Below, one piece after another: positions 38,390 to 47,803 of a stretch of DNA of 64,000 nt. The notes beneath the pieces are model-generated. The model ran no database searches. It was not told where the DNA came from and worked only from the letters and a program-made list of their open reading frames with translations. Both the position numbers and the translations under genes were made by a program. The stretch's first letter is position 1. Each line of letters begins with the position of its first letter. Source of the DNA: Pseudoduganella albidiflava (lineage in GTDB: Bacteria > Pseudomonadota > Gammaproteobacteria > Burkholderiales > Burkholderiaceae_D); contig NZ_CP036401.1 of the NCBI RefSeq assembly GCF_004322755.1, positions 620,001 through 684,000 on the forward strand, in the 5' to 3' direction.

Positions 38390-38764
38390 TCAGCGCTTGG
38401 TGGGCACGAAGCGCAGCAGGAAGACGGTCACGCCCAGGCCGATCGCCGCCAGCAGCGCGACCAGCGCCGGGATGTGCGCCACGCGCGTGAACGAGTAGCC
38501 CATCGACCCCCACATGAACAGCAGGATCACGACCTTGCCGCGCAGCGGCAGGCCGCGGCCGTCTTCCCAGTCGCGCAGGTATTTGCCGAACAGCGGGTTG
38601 GTGCGGAGCCAGTTGTGCGCCCGCACCGAGCTGCGCGCGAAGCAGGCCGAGGCCAGCAGCAGGAACGGCGTGGTCGGCAGCAGCGGCAGGAAGGCGCCGA
38701 GCACGGCGAGGACCACGGCGATCACGCCAATCACCTTCAGCAGGAATTTCATCGGTCGATTCAT
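38390..38764 (-). CDS. DUF454 (YbaN-type) inner-membrane protein
   Basis: A 124-residue membrane protein starting MNRPMKFLLKVIGVI. It has the DUF454 core LGAFLPLLPTTPFLLLASACFARSS, HNWLRTNPLFGKYLRDW, and two more hydrophobic segments. The role is not known. It is convergent with the PEP-CTERM gene and divergent from the outer-membrane protein gene. The ATG at 38764 is the family start. Confidence 0.88.
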   Translation of the reverse strand: MNRPMKFLLKVIGVIAVVLAVLGAFLPLLPTTPFLLLASACFARSSVRAHNWLRTNPLFGKYLRDWEDGRGLPLRGKVVILLFMWGSMGYSFTRVAHIPALVALLAAIGLGVTVFLLRFVPTKR

Positions 38765-38877
38765 GGGGGCATCGTACCATTCGCATGCAACAGGCAAGCC
38801 AGCTTGTGCAACACGCAATCCGGAACCATAATTCCTGCCCTCCGATCCGGCACGGATCGCAACCACGACAGGAAAAC

Positions 38878-39369
38878 ATGTTTCGCAATTCTCTCGCCGC
38901 CGCCGCGCTGGCACTGGCCGCATCGTCCGCCTGCGCCGGCCCGACCGGCCTGTATGCCGGCGTCAATGCCGGCGCCACCCATTTCAGCGACCTGGACGGC
39001 AACAAGTCCCACTTCGGCGCCTTCGCCGGCTACGGTTTCAACCAGAGTCTCGCGTTCGAAGCCGGTTACCGCCAGCATGGCGAATGGCATTACTACGGCA
39101 CCGGCGTCAAACTGAAGGAGACCCAGTTCTCCATGGTCGGTTCGACGCCGCTGAGCCGTAACCTTGACCTGTTTGCCCGCGTGGGCTACGGCTACGGCCG
39201 GTTCGAGGCCGACCGCGCGGGCTACCCCGGCGGGGGCCATGTCGACACAGGCATCTTCGGCGTAGGCCTGGGCTACCACGTCATGGGCAACCTGTCCGCC
39301 CGTGTCGAACTGCAAAAGCCGGGAAGCGACATCACCAGCGCCACCGCCAGCCTGCTCTGGAAGTTCTGA
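38878..39369 (+). CDS. Outer-membrane beta-barrel protein
   Basis: A 163-residue protein with a signal peptide (MFRNSLAAAALALAASSACA) and alternating strands ending in aromatic/Phe (ASLLWKF), the hallmark of an outer-membrane barrel. Segments LYAGVNAGATHF, FARVGYGYGRFEAD and FGVGLGYHVM fit an OmpA/OmpW-like or OprF-like eight-strand barrel. The specific function is unknown. A strong terminator follows at 39402. Confidence 0.85.
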   Translation: MFRNSLAAAALALAASSACAGPTGLYAGVNAGATHFSDLDGNKSHFGAFAGYGFNQSLAFEAGYRQHGEWHYYGTGVKLKETQFSMVGSTPLSRNLDLFARVGYGYGRFEADRAGYPGGGHVDTGIFGVGLGYHVMGNLSARVELQKPGSDITSATASLLWKF

Positions 39370-39401
39370 TCCAGGCGGCGTGATCCGTATCGAAGCACCA
39401 G

Positions 39402-39430
39402 GGGCGCTGTTTGCAACAGCGCCCTTTTTT
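39402..39430 (+). terminator. Rho-independent terminator after the barrel gene
   Basis: A 10-base-pair stem (39402-39411 with 39415-39424, loop TGC) and six T residues, 32 bases past the stop. Confidence 0.92.
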
Positions 39431-39626
39431 CATCCACTACCGCCGCGAACGGTCTTTATTCGCGCTTCATCTCGCGGTATCGGCGTGCTTCCCGGGGCAT
39501 CCCAACCGTGTTGAGCCATTTCCCGTATTGCCATTACTATCATTGTCGGTTCGCGCCCGGCCACGAGCCCGCCTGCCCGCAGCGAACCTTCCCCGGCCAT
39601 ACCCCACCGCCAAAGGATGCCAACAC

Positions 39627-40277
39627 ATGGATGATATCGACACGACCCGGCGCGACCTGCTCATCGCCGGCGCACTGACCGCCACGGCCGCCGCCGTGCC
39701 CACGGTAGCGGGCGCGCAGCCCGCTGCCGCCACCGTGACCGGAGCGGCCCAGCCGCAAACCCCGGTTTCCTCGAAAGTCACGCTGAAGGTGAACGGCCAG
39801 CAGCACAGCGTGGCCGTCGACACCCGTACCACCCTGCTCGACCTGCTGCGCGAACAGCTGCACCTGACCGGCACCAAGAAAGGCTGCGACCAGGGCCAGT
39901 GCGGCGCCTGCACGGTGATCGCCGACGGCCGCCGCATCAATTCCTGCCTGTCGCTGGCGGTGATGCATGAAAATGCCGAGATCACCACCATCGAGGGCCT
40001 CGGCACGCCCGAGAAGATGCACCCGATGCAGGCGGCGTTCGTCAAGCACGACGGCTACCAGTGCGGCTACTGTACCCCCGGCCAGATCTGTTCGGCCGTC
40101 TCGGTGCTCGATGAAATCAGGAAGGGCATCCCGAGCCACGTGACCGCCGACCTGACGAAACGCCCGCCGCTGACGGAACTGGAAATCCGCGAACGGATGA
40201 GCGGCAACATCTGTCGCTGCGGCGCCTATTCGAACATCGTCGACGCGATCGTCGAAGTGTCCGGGAGGCCCGCATGA
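39627..40277 (+). CDS. paoA: Molybdenum hydroxylase [2Fe-2S] subunit, Tat-exported (PaoA-like)
   Basis: A 216-residue iron-sulfur subunit of the xanthine oxidase family. Two [2Fe-2S] clusters are visible: [11 protein letters not shown] with the upstream Cys, and [10 protein letters not shown] with CRCGAY. The N-terminus [10 protein letters not shown] followed by an Ala-rich helix is a Tat signal, as in E. coli PaoA (aldehyde oxidoreductase), so the whole complex would be exported. It overlaps paoB by four bases. The substrate (aldehyde, purine or N-heterocycle) cannot be read directly. Confidence 0.9.
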   Translation: MDDIDTTRRDLLIAGALTATAAAVPTVAGAQPAAATVTGAAQPQTPVSSKVTLKVNGQQHSVAVDTRTTLLDLLREQLHLTGTKKGCDQGQCGACTVIADGRRINSCLSLAVMHENAEITTIEGLGTPEKMHPMQAAFVKHDGYQCGYCTPGQICSAVSVLDEIRKGIPSHVTADLTKRPPLTELEIRERMSGNICRCGAYSNIVDAIVEVSGRPA

Positions 40278-41227
40278 AAGTCTTCACCTATGAAAAGGCG
40301 CGCACCCCCGCCGAGGCGGCGGCCGCCGCCGCGCGCGTACCCGGCGCCCGCTTCATCGCCGGCGGCACCAACCTGCTGGACCTGATGAAGCTGGAAATCG
40401 AGACGCCGCCGCACCTGGTGGATGTCAATGGCCTGGACCTCGACAAGATCGAGCCGACCCGCGACGGCGGCCTGCGCGTCGGCGCGCTGGTGCGCAATAC
40501 CGACCTGGCCGCGGATGAACGGGTGCGCCGCGATTACGGCGTGCTGTCGCGCGCGCTGCTGGCCGGCGCCTCGGCCCAGTTGCGCAACAAGGCCACCACG
40601 GCCGGCAACCTGCTGCAGCGCACGCGCTGCCCGTACTTCTACGACACGGCGCAGGCGTGCAATAAGCGCGATCCGGGCAGCGGCTGTTCCGCGATCGGCG
40701 GCTTCACGCGGCACCACGCGATCGTGGGCACGAGCGACGCCTGCATCGCCACGCACCCGAGCGACATGGCGGTGGCGATGGCGGCGCTGGAGGCCAGCGT
40801 GGAAACCGTGCAGCCGAACGGCGCCACGCGCACCATCCCGATCGCCGACTTCCACAAGCTGCCGGGCAACACGCCGCACATCGAACACGTGCTGCAGCCC
40901 GGCGAGCTGATTACCGCGGTAACGCTACCTAAGCCGGTCGGCGGGCGCCAGCTGTACCACAAGGTGCGCGACCGCGCGTCGTATGCGTTCGCGCTGGTGT
41001 CGGTGGCCGCCATCGTGCAGCCCGACGGCACCGGCCGCGTGGCCGTGGGCGGCGTGGCCCACAAGCCGTGGCGCGTGCCGGCGGCGGACCAGAGCCTGCC
41101 GCGCGGCGGCCGCGCGGTGGCCGAGCAATTGCTCGCCGGCGCCAAGCCGATGCACGACAACGCCTTCAAGGTGCCCCTTGTCCAGCGCACGATCGACGCC
41201 GTGCTGGCGGAAGCAAAGAAAGGATGA
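40274..41227 (+). CDS. paoB: Molybdenum hydroxylase FAD subunit (PaoB-like)
   Basis: A 317-residue FAD-binding subunit. It has the flavin loop [11 protein letters not shown] and [10 protein letters not shown], then a cysteine cluster [12 protein letters not shown] with two more Cys (GSGC and [10 protein letters not shown]) that in PaoB carry a [4Fe-4S] centre not found in xanthine dehydrogenases. This places it in the PaoABC subgroup. It overlaps paoA at the start and lies five bases before the catalytic subunit. Confidence 0.9.
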   Translation: MKVFTYEKARTPAEAAAAAARVPGARFIAGGTNLLDLMKLEIETPPHLVDVNGLDLDKIEPTRDGGLRVGALVRNTDLAADERVRRDYGVLSRALLAGASAQLRNKATTAGNLLQRTRCPYFYDTAQACNKRDPGSGCSAIGGFTRHHAIVGTSDACIATHPSDMAVAMAALEASVETVQPNGATRTIPIADFHKLPGNTPHIEHVLQPGELITAVTLPKPVGGRQLYHKVRDRASYAFALVSVAAIVQPDGTGRVAVGGVAHKPWRVPAADQSLPRGGRAVAEQLLAGAKPMHDNAFKVPLVQRTIDAVLAEAKKG

Positions 41228-41231
41228 TGCG

Positions 41232-43430
41232 ATGAAGTTCACCACTCCCGCCACCACCAACCCGATCGACCAGCTGAAGGTGGTCGGCAAGCCCGTCGAC
41301 CGGATCGACGGCCCCTACAAGACCACCGGCACCGCGCGCTACGCCTACGAGCGGCACGACGTGGCGCCGAATGCCGCCTACGGCTACGTGGTCGGCGCCA
41401 CGGTCGCCAAGGGCATCATCACGGCGATCGACAGCGCCGCCGCGCGGCGCGCACCCGGCGTGATCGCCATCGTCACCCACGAAAACGCCGGCAAGCTGGA
41501 GAAGGGCGACTACAACACCGCGAAACTGCTGGCCGGGCCGCAGGTCGAGCATTACCACCAGGCTGTCGCGCTGGTGGTGGCCGAAACGTTCGAACAGGCG
41601 CGCGCCGCCGCTTCCCTCGTCAAGGTCGAGTATTCGCCGATCAAGGGCGAGTACGACCTGGCCAAGGCGAAGGACTCGGCGAAGGTGCCGAAGAAGGAAG
41701 AAGATCCGGAAAGCAGTGCCGGCAATTTCCAAAGCGCCTTCGACAGCGCGCCGGTGAAACTGGACGCCACCTACACCACGCCGGACCAGACGCACGCGAT
41801 GATGGAGCCGCATGCTTCCGTGGCGGCGTGGCAGGGCGACAAGCTCACGGTGTGGACCTCGAACCAGATGATCGACTGGGGCAAGGGCGACATGGCGAAG
41901 ACCCTCGGCATCGCCAAGGACAAGGTGCGGCTGGTATCGCCCTACATCGGCGGCGGTTTCGGCGGCAAGCTGTTCCTGCGTGCCGAGGCGCTGCTGGCCG
42001 CGCTGGGCGCGAAGCAGGCGGGCCGCCCCGTGAAGGTGGCGCTGCAGCGGGCGCTGATGATCAACAACACCACGCACCGCCCGGCCACCATCCAGCGCAT
42101 CCGCATCGGCGCCACGCGCGAGGGGCGCATCACGGCGATCGCCCATGAAAGCTGGTCCGGCGACCTGCCGGGCGGCAAGCCGGAAACGGCCGTCAACCAG
42201 ACCCGCCTGCTGTACGCGGGGCCGCACCGGATGACGCGGATGAAGCTCGCCGTGCTCGACCTGCCGGAAGGGAACGCGATGCGCGCCCCGGGCGAGGCGC
42301 CGGGCATGATGGCGCTGGAAATCGCCGTCGATGAACTGGCCGAGAAACTCAGGATGGACCCGGTCACGCTGCGCATCGTCAACGACACCACGGTCGATCC
42401 GGAAAAGCGCACCCGCAAGTTTTCCCAGCGGCGCTATGTGGAATGCCTGCGTACCGGCGCCGACCGGTTCGGCTGGAACAAGCGCAATCCGCAACCGGCC
42501 CAGGTGCGCGAAGGGCGCTGGCTGATCGGCCAGGGCGTGGCGTCGGCCTTCCGCAACAACCTGGTGCAGAAGTCCGCGGCGCGCGTGCGGCTCGATGGCA
42601 AGGGCATCGTCACCGTGGAAACCGACATGACCGATATCGGCACCGGCAGCTACACGATCATCGCGCAGACCGCCGCCGAGATGATGGGCGTGGGGCTCGA
42701 CCAGGTGGTGGTGAAGCTGGGCGATTCCGATTTCCCCGTGTCGGCCGGCTCGGGCGGGCAGTGGGGCGGCAACAGTTCCACGGCGGGCGTGTACGCGGCC
42801 TGCGTGAAACTGCGTGAAGCGGTGGCGAAGAAGCTGGGCCTGGCCGCGACCGCCGAATTCGCCGACGGCACCGTGCGCGCCGGCGGCAAGTCCGTGCCGT
42901 TACGCGAGGCGGCGGCCGGTGGCGAGCTGGTGGCCGAGGACAAGATGGAGTACGGCGACCTGGACAAGAAATTCCAGCAATCCACGTTCGGCGCCCACTT
43001 CGTCGAAGTCGCGGTCGATGCCTACACCGGCGAAGTGCGCATCCGGCGCATGCTGGCCGTGTGCGCGGCCGGCCGCATCCTGAACCCGAAATCGGCACGC
43101 AGCCAGGTGATCGGCGCCATGACGATGGGTGCCGGCGCCGCGCTGATGGAGGAACTGGCGGTGGACAAGCGCATCGGCTTCTTCGTCAACCACGACCTGG
43201 CCACCTACGAGGTGCCTGTGCATGCCGACATCCCGCACCAGGAAGTGATCTTCCTCGACGAGACCGACCCCATGTCGTCGCCGATGAAGGCCAAGGGCGT
43301 GGGCGAGCTGGGCATCTGCGGCGTGGCGGCGGCGATCGCGAATGCCGTCTACAACGCCATCGGTGTGCGTATCCGCGAGTATCCGGTCACGCTGGACAAG
43401 CTGATCGACAAGCTGCCGCAGGTGGCGTAG
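41232..43430 (+). CDS. paoC: Molybdenum hydroxylase catalytic subunit (PaoC-like)
   Basis: A 732-residue molybdopterin-binding subunit. Visible are the domain start RIDGPYKTTGTARYA, the MPT-binding SPYIGGGFGGKLF, MRAPGEAPG, and the catalytic Glu in AKGVGELG near the C-terminus, which activates the Mo-OH group. The electron path is Mo, then FeS, then FAD in paoB. The ATG at 41232 follows GATGATGC after the paoB stop; there is no terminator between. A chaperone (PaoD/XdhC) for cofactor insertion is not seen nearby. Confidence 0.92.
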   Translation: MKFTTPATTNPIDQLKVVGKPVDRIDGPYKTTGTARYAYERHDVAPNAAYGYVVGATVAKGIITAIDSAAARRAPGVIAIVTHENAGKLEKGDYNTAKLLAGPQVEHYHQAVALVVAETFEQARAAASLVKVEYSPIKGEYDLAKAKDSAKVPKKEEDPESSAGNFQSAFDSAPVKLDATYTTPDQTHAMMEPHASVAAWQGDKLTVWTSNQMIDWGKGDMAKTLGIAKDKVRLVSPYIGGGFGGKLFLRAEALLAALGAKQAGRPVKVALQRALMINNTTHRPATIQRIRIGATREGRITAIAHESWSGDLPGGKPETAVNQTRLLYAGPHRMTRMKLAVLDLPEGNAMRAPGEAPGMMALEIAVDELAEKLRMDPVTLRIVNDTTVDPEKRTRKFSQRRYVECLRTGADRFGWNKRNPQPAQVREGRWLIGQGVASAFRNNLVQKSAARVRLDGKGIVTVETDMTDIGTGSYTIIAQTAAEMMGVGLDQVVVKLGDSDFPVSAGSGGQWGGNSSTAGVYAACVKLREAVAKKLGLAATAEFADGTVRAGGKSVPLREAAAGGELVAEDKMEYGDLDKKFQQSTFGAHFVEVAVDAYTGEVRIRRMLAVCAAGRILNPKSARSQVIGAMTMGAGAALMEELAVDKRIGFFVNHDLATYEVPVHADIPHQEVIFLDETDPMSSPMKAKGVGELGICGVAAAIANAVYNAIGVRIREYPVTLDKLIDKLPQVA

Positions 43431-43535
43431 CACGCGGCCCAACCGTCGCCGGGGCGCAGCTGATTTCATGGCAACATCACGGGTCGCGCGGGTGGGTTTA
43501 CCGCGCTTCCCCACTATCGCCATGAAAGGATCTTC

Positions 43536-43955
43536 ATGAAGCTGTTCGCCACCTTGCTCCTGTTGTCCGCCACCACTTTCGCCCATGCGCAGGACGCGCA
43601 GAACCAGCAAGCCATCGATGAAGCAAAGCAGGCGGCCACCGAGTGGCTGGCCCTGGTGGATGCCGGCCAGTACAAGGCTTCCTGGGAGCAGGCCGCCGAG
43701 CCGCTGCGCAAGGCGATCGCGGTCGCGCAGTGGGAACAGGCCGGCCGCGCCGTGCGCATGCCGGTAGGCGCCTTGCAGGAGCGCACGCTGGCATCGTCCA
43801 CCTACACCACCACGCTGCCGGGCGCACCGCAGGGCCAGTACGTGGTGCTGCAATACACCACCCGTTTTGCCGACCGCGCCAACGCCGTGGAAACGGTGAC
43901 CCCGATGCGGGAAGCCGACGGCAAGTGGCGCGTGTCCGGCTACTTCCTCAAGTAA
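43536..43955 (+). CDS. DUF4019 exported protein
   Basis: A 139-residue protein with a signal peptide (MKLFATLLLLSATTFAHA). The mature domain is DUF4019: EWLALVDAGQYKASWEQAA, VRMPVGALQERTL, then QYTTRFADRA and WRVSGYFLK. Family proteins are small periplasmic proteins of unknown role. It is after paoC by 105 bases, with its own ribosome site (GAAAGGA). Confidence 0.85.
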   Translation: MKLFATLLLLSATTFAHAQDAQNQQAIDEAKQAATEWLALVDAGQYKASWEQAAEPLRKAIAVAQWEQAGRAVRMPVGALQERTLASSTYTTTLPGAPQGQYVVLQYTTRFADRANAVETVTPMREADGKWRVSGYFLK

Positions 43956-43988
43956 CCCGCCCGGCCGGCCCCCAAAAAACGGGGGCGC

Positions 43989-44086
43989 AAAAAACGGTGA
44001 CAGGCTCCATTTTTGAAAAACGGCGACAGGCTCCATTTTTGCGGAAATGTTTCGAAAATAATCCGAGCCTGTCACCGGTTTTTTTT
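43989..44086. repeat. Hairpin repeat, GGTGACAGG family, copy 2
   Basis: Two adjacent 26-base near-identical direct copies (43989-44014 and 44015-44040) of an A5-CGGTGACAGGCTCC-AT5-type unit are followed by GGAAATGTTTCG and an inverted arm GAGCCTGTCACCGG with T8 (44065-44086). Together they can form a long hairpin ending in U residues, so the element may also terminate the DUF4019 transcript. It relates to the element at 34346-34414. Confidence 0.85.
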
Positions 44087-44214
44087 CGTCGTCGTTCCGG
44101 TGGTCGTTCGCGGCGCTGCATCTCATTCGAAGGTGTGGTTGAGCAGCCACAGGCGTGCGTCGCATGGCCGAGATTTTTGGCACAGTCGGAACACTGCATT
44201 GTAAAAATGAAAAC

Positions 44215-45264
44215 ATGTTCCGCCTGGTCCTTTCCACGGTTGTCCTGCCGCTAGCCTGCCTGCCATCCGGCGCCGCCGCGCAGGCGGTGCAGCAGAGCGC
44301 ATTGCGGCCGGCCGGGGTGCAGGCCGCGACGATCTTCAGCCTGTGGAACTTCACGCTGGCGCTGTGCGCGGCGGTGTTCGCAGCGATCGTGCTGGCGCTG
44401 TGCGTGGCGCTGTGGCGGGCACACAAGGCAGGGCGGGCGGCGGGCGCCTCGCCGGGTCTGGCACCGGACTTGGCGCCAGACCTCGCATCCTTGCAGCAGC
44501 CCGAGCGCCGCGTGCACCGCGCGGTGCTGTGGGGCACGGCGATCGCCACCGTGGGCCTCGTGATGCTGCTGGTGGCGGACGTGTGGACCGGCCGCATGCT
44601 GGCCCGCCTGCCGATGAACGAAGCCGTGAAGGTGGAACTGACCGGCCACCAGTTCTGGTGGGAAGTGCGCTATCCGGAAGAGGGCGTGACCACCGCCAAC
44701 GAACTGCATGTGCCGGTCGGCCGGCCGGTCGTCGTCACGCTGAAAAGCCGCGACGTGATCCACACGCTGTGGGTGCCGAACCTGGCCGGCAAGCGCGACA
44801 TGATCCCCGGCCGCACCACGACGATCGCCCTGCGCGCCGACCAGCCCGGCGTCTATCGCGCGCAATGCGCCGAATTCTGCGGCCTGCAGCACGCGCTGAT
44901 GGCCTTACCGGTGACGGCCGTGGCGCCGGCGCAGTTCGCCCGGTGGACGCAGGCGCGCGGCAAAGTCGCGCCGGAACCGGCCACCGACAGCCGGCGCCTG
45001 GGCCGCGACGTCTTCGTGCGCGCCGCCTGCGCCGCCTGCCACACGGTAGCGGGGACGATGGCCAACGGCACGCTGGGGCCGGACCTGACGCACCTGGCCA
45101 GCCGGCCCACGCTGGCTGCCGGCATGCTGCCCAACGACCGCGCCAACCTGCAGGCGTGGATCGTCGACCCGCACCGCTTCAAGCTGGGCGCGAACATGCC
45201 GCCCAGCCCGCTGCCGGCGCGCGACATGCATGCGCTGCTCGATTACCTGGAGAGCCTGGAATGA
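44215..45264 (+). CDS. coxB: Cytochrome c oxidase subunit II with fused cytochrome c domain
   Basis: A 349-residue subunit II. Signal peptide, two transmembrane helices (about 40-66 and 104-122), then the cupredoxin domain with CuA ligands H183, C218, E220, C222, H226 and M229 (CAEFCGLQHALM). A C-terminal cytochrome c domain with CAACH at 272-276 follows, as in caa3-type oxidases, so electrons can enter through its own haem. The ATG at 44215 precedes the signal peptide. Its stop overlaps the coxA start (ATGA). Confidence 0.95.
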   Translation: MFRLVLSTVVLPLACLPSGAAAQAVQQSALRPAGVQAATIFSLWNFTLALCAAVFAAIVLALCVALWRAHKAGRAAGASPGLAPDLAPDLASLQQPERRVHRAVLWGTAIATVGLVMLLVADVWTGRMLARLPMNEAVKVELTGHQFWWEVRYPEEGVTTANELHVPVGRPVVVTLKSRDVIHTLWVPNLAGKRDMIPGRTTTIALRADQPGVYRAQCAEFCGLQHALMALPVTAVAPAQFARWTQARGKVAPEPATDSRRLGRDVFVRAACAACHTVAGTMANGTLGPDLTHLASRPTLAAGMLPNDRANLQAWIVDPHRFKLGANMPPSPLPARDMHALLDYLESLE

Positions 45265-47180
45265 GCCGCCCCGAGATTGCCGGCCCCGCCAGCCCTGCCG
45301 ACCCTGCCGAAGTGCTGGAACAGACGTGGCGCGACCCGCCCGGGCTGTGGGGCCGGCTGAGCGCCGTCAACCACAAGACCATCGCCGCCCGCTTCCTCTA
45401 CGCCGCGTTTGCGTTCTTTGTCCTCGGCGGAATCCTGGCGCTGCTGATGCGGCTGCAGCTGGCGCGGCCCGACAGCCGGCTGATCGGGCCGGACCTGTAC
45501 AACCAGCTGTTCACGATGCACGGCACGACGATGATGTTCCTGTTCGCCGTGCCGGTAATGCAGGCCATCGGCATCTGGCTGCTGCCGCTGATGCTGGGCA
45601 CCCGCACCGTCGCCTTCCCGCGCATGAACGCGTTTGCGTTCTGGATCTTCCTGTTCGGCGGCGTGATGCTGTTCGCGGCATTCCTGATCGGCATGGGACC
45701 GGACGCCGGCTGGTTCGCCTACGTGCCGCTGGCGAACGCCGACTACTCGCCCGGCAAGCGGATCGACATCTGGGCGCAGATGATCACCTTCACCGAGACC
45801 GCGGCGCTGATGGAAGCCATCGTCATCATCGTCACGATCTTCAAGATGCGCGCGCCGGGCATGACGCTGGACCGCATGCCGCTGTTCGCCTGGGCCATGC
45901 TGGTCACCTCGTTTATCGTGCTGTTCGCGATGCCGGCCGTGATGCTGGCCAGTACCGCGCTGATCACCGACCGGCTGGTCGACACCCATTTCTACGACCC
46001 GGAACTGGGCGGCGACGCGCTGCTGTGGCAGCACCTGTTCTGGTTCTTCGGCCACCCCGAGGTGTACCTGATCTTCATTCCGCCGCTGGGCGTGATCTCG
46101 GCCATCATCGCCACGTTCTCGCGGCGCCCGATGGTGGGCTACCGGGCCATGGTGCTGTCGCTGATCGCCACCGGCTTCCTGTCGTTTGGCCTGTGGGTGC
46201 ACCACATGTTCGCCACCAGCCTGCCGGAACTGGGCAAGACATTCTTCACGGCCGCCAGCCTGATGATCGCGATCCCCACGGCGGTGCAGATCTTCTGCTG
46301 GCTCGCCACGCTGTGGACCGGGCGCCTGGTGCTGCGCACCCCGCTGCTGTTCGTGCTGGCCTTCTTCGTCATCCTGCTGGCGGGCGGCCTCACCGGGCTG
46401 ATGCTTGCCTCGGTGTCGCTCGATACGCAGCTGCACGACACGTACTTCGTCGTCGCCCACCTGCATTACGTGCTGATGGGCGGCGCCGTCTTCCCGCTGT
46501 TCGGCGCGTTCTACTACTGGTACCCGAAGTTCACCGGCCGCATGATGAGCGAGAAGCTGGGCAAGTGGCAGTTCTGGCTGTTCTTCACCGGCTTCAACGT
46601 GACCTTCTTCCCGATGCATATCGTGGGCCTGGAAGGCATGCCGCGCCGGGTGTACACGTACCCGGACGGCATGGGCTGGAACACCATCAACCTGGGCGCC
46701 ACCATTGGCGCGTTCATGATCGCCACCAGCGTGCTGCTGTTCATCGTCAACGCATGGCGCAGCCGGCGGCGGGGCGCGCTGGCCGGTGCCGATCCGTGGG
46801 GCGCGGGCACGCTGGAATGGCGCGCCGCGTCGCCGCCGCCGGCCGCCAATTTCGACGTGCTGCCGGTAGTGCACGGCCGCTATCCATTGTGGCAGCCGGC
46901 CGCGCTGCCGGACCGGGTGGCCGGCATCGATCCGGGCTTGCGCGAAGTGCTGCTGACGAGCGTGACCGCGGCCGAGCCGGACCACCGGATGCTGATGCCG
47001 TCGCCATCGCCCTGGCCCTTCGTCACGGCGCTGGCCACCACGGTGTTCTTCGTCGCCTCGATCTTCACGCCGTGGGCCGTGGTGTGGGCCACGCTGCCGG
47101 TGGCGATCACCGCCACGTTGTGGTTCTGGCCGCGGCGCAGTGAAAGCGAACAGCGCCACCAGCGTGAGGTGCGGCCGTGA
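45261..47180 (+). CDS. coxA: Cytochrome c oxidase subunit I lacking canonical D- and K-channel residues
   Basis: A 639-residue haem-copper oxidase subunit I with a C-terminal extension of two extra helices and a linker. Metal ligands are all present: H87 (haem a), H265 with E267 in HPEVY, H314-H315, and VVAHLHYVL. However, the D-channel entrance is GTRTVAFPRMN, with Thr116 where A-type oxidases have Asp (GAPDMAFPRMN), and the K-channel Lys is Gln343 in IPTAVQIF. Reduced or absent pumping is inferred. It overlaps coxB and the next gene. Confidence 0.94.
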   Translation: MSRPEIAGPASPADPAEVLEQTWRDPPGLWGRLSAVNHKTIAARFLYAAFAFFVLGGILALLMRLQLARPDSRLIGPDLYNQLFTMHGTTMMFLFAVPVMQAIGIWLLPLMLGTRTVAFPRMNAFAFWIFLFGGVMLFAAFLIGMGPDAGWFAYVPLANADYSPGKRIDIWAQMITFTETAALMEAIVIIVTIFKMRAPGMTLDRMPLFAWAMLVTSFIVLFAMPAVMLASTALITDRLVDTHFYDPELGGDALLWQHLFWFFGHPEVYLIFIPPLGVISAIIATFSRRPMVGYRAMVLSLIATGFLSFGLWVHHMFATSLPELGKTFFTAASLMIAIPTAVQIFCWLATLWTGRLVLRTPLLFVLAFFVILLAGGLTGLMLASVSLDTQLHDTYFVVAHLHYVLMGGAVFPLFGAFYYWYPKFTGRMMSEKLGKWQFWLFFTGFNVTFFPMHIVGLEGMPRRVYTYPDGMGWNTINLGATIGAFMIATSVLLFIVNAWRSRRRGALAGADPWGAGTLEWRAASPPPAANFDVLPVVHGRYPLWQPAALPDRVAGIDPGLREVLLTSVTAAEPDHRMLMPSPSPWPFVTALATTVFFVASIFTPWAVVWATLPVAITATLWFWPRRSESEQRHQREVRP

Positions 47181-47803
47181 CGGGGCCAGAGAAGAACGGC
47201 GAGGAAGATGAGCGCTGCCTGCACGTCGGCCACCTGCCCACGTTCGCGTTCGGCCACCGCAGCCCCATGTGGTGGGGCACGCTGGGGCTGGTGGCGATCG
47301 AGTCGACCGTGTTCGCGCTGGTCATCGTCACCTACTTCTACCTGCGCGGCCTGGCCGATGCGTGGCCGCTGTCGGGCAGCCCGCCGCCGGACCTGCTGTG
47401 GGGCACGCTCAATACGGCCGTGCTGCTGCTCAGCATGATCCCCAACGAAATGGCCCGGCGCGCCGCGGAACGGCTGGACCTGCGGCGCGTGCGCACCAGC
47501 CTGATCTGGTGCATGGCGTTCTCCGTCGCCTTCCTTGCCGTGCGCGCGCTGGAGTTCACGGCGCTCAACTGCGCATGGGACGACGATGCCTACGGCTCCG
47601 TCGTGTGGATGATGATGGGCCTGCACACGCTGCACCTGGTCACGGACATGTGGGATTCCGGCGTGCTGGCGGTGCTGATGCACACCGGGCCGATCGACGG
47701 CAAGCGCTTCGTCGACGTCAGCGAAAATGCCGGCTACTGGTATTTCGTGGTGGGCAGCTGGCTGCCGGTCTATGCCACCGTGTACTTCGGGGCGAGGATG
47801 TGA
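47177..47803 (+). CDS. coxC: Cytochrome c oxidase subunit III
   Basis: A 208-residue subunit III with five or so helices and the family pieces FGHRSPMWWGTLGLVAIESTVF, GTLNTAVLLLS and the C-terminal GYWYFVVGSWLP. Its GTG start overlaps the coxA stop by four bases and has TGAGGTGCG just upstream. Subunit III stabilises the catalytic core. Its TGA overlaps the next ATG (TGATG), so the four oxidase genes form one tightly coupled operon. Confidence 0.92.
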   Translation: MTGPEKNGEEDERCLHVGHLPTFAFGHRSPMWWGTLGLVAIESTVFALVIVTYFYLRGLADAWPLSGSPPPDLLWGTLNTAVLLLSMIPNEMARRAAERLDLRRVRTSLIWCMAFSVAFLAVRALEFTALNCAWDDDAYGSVVWMMMGLHTLHLVTDMWDSGVLAVLMHTGPIDGKRFVDVSENAGYWYFVVGSWLPVYATVYFGARM

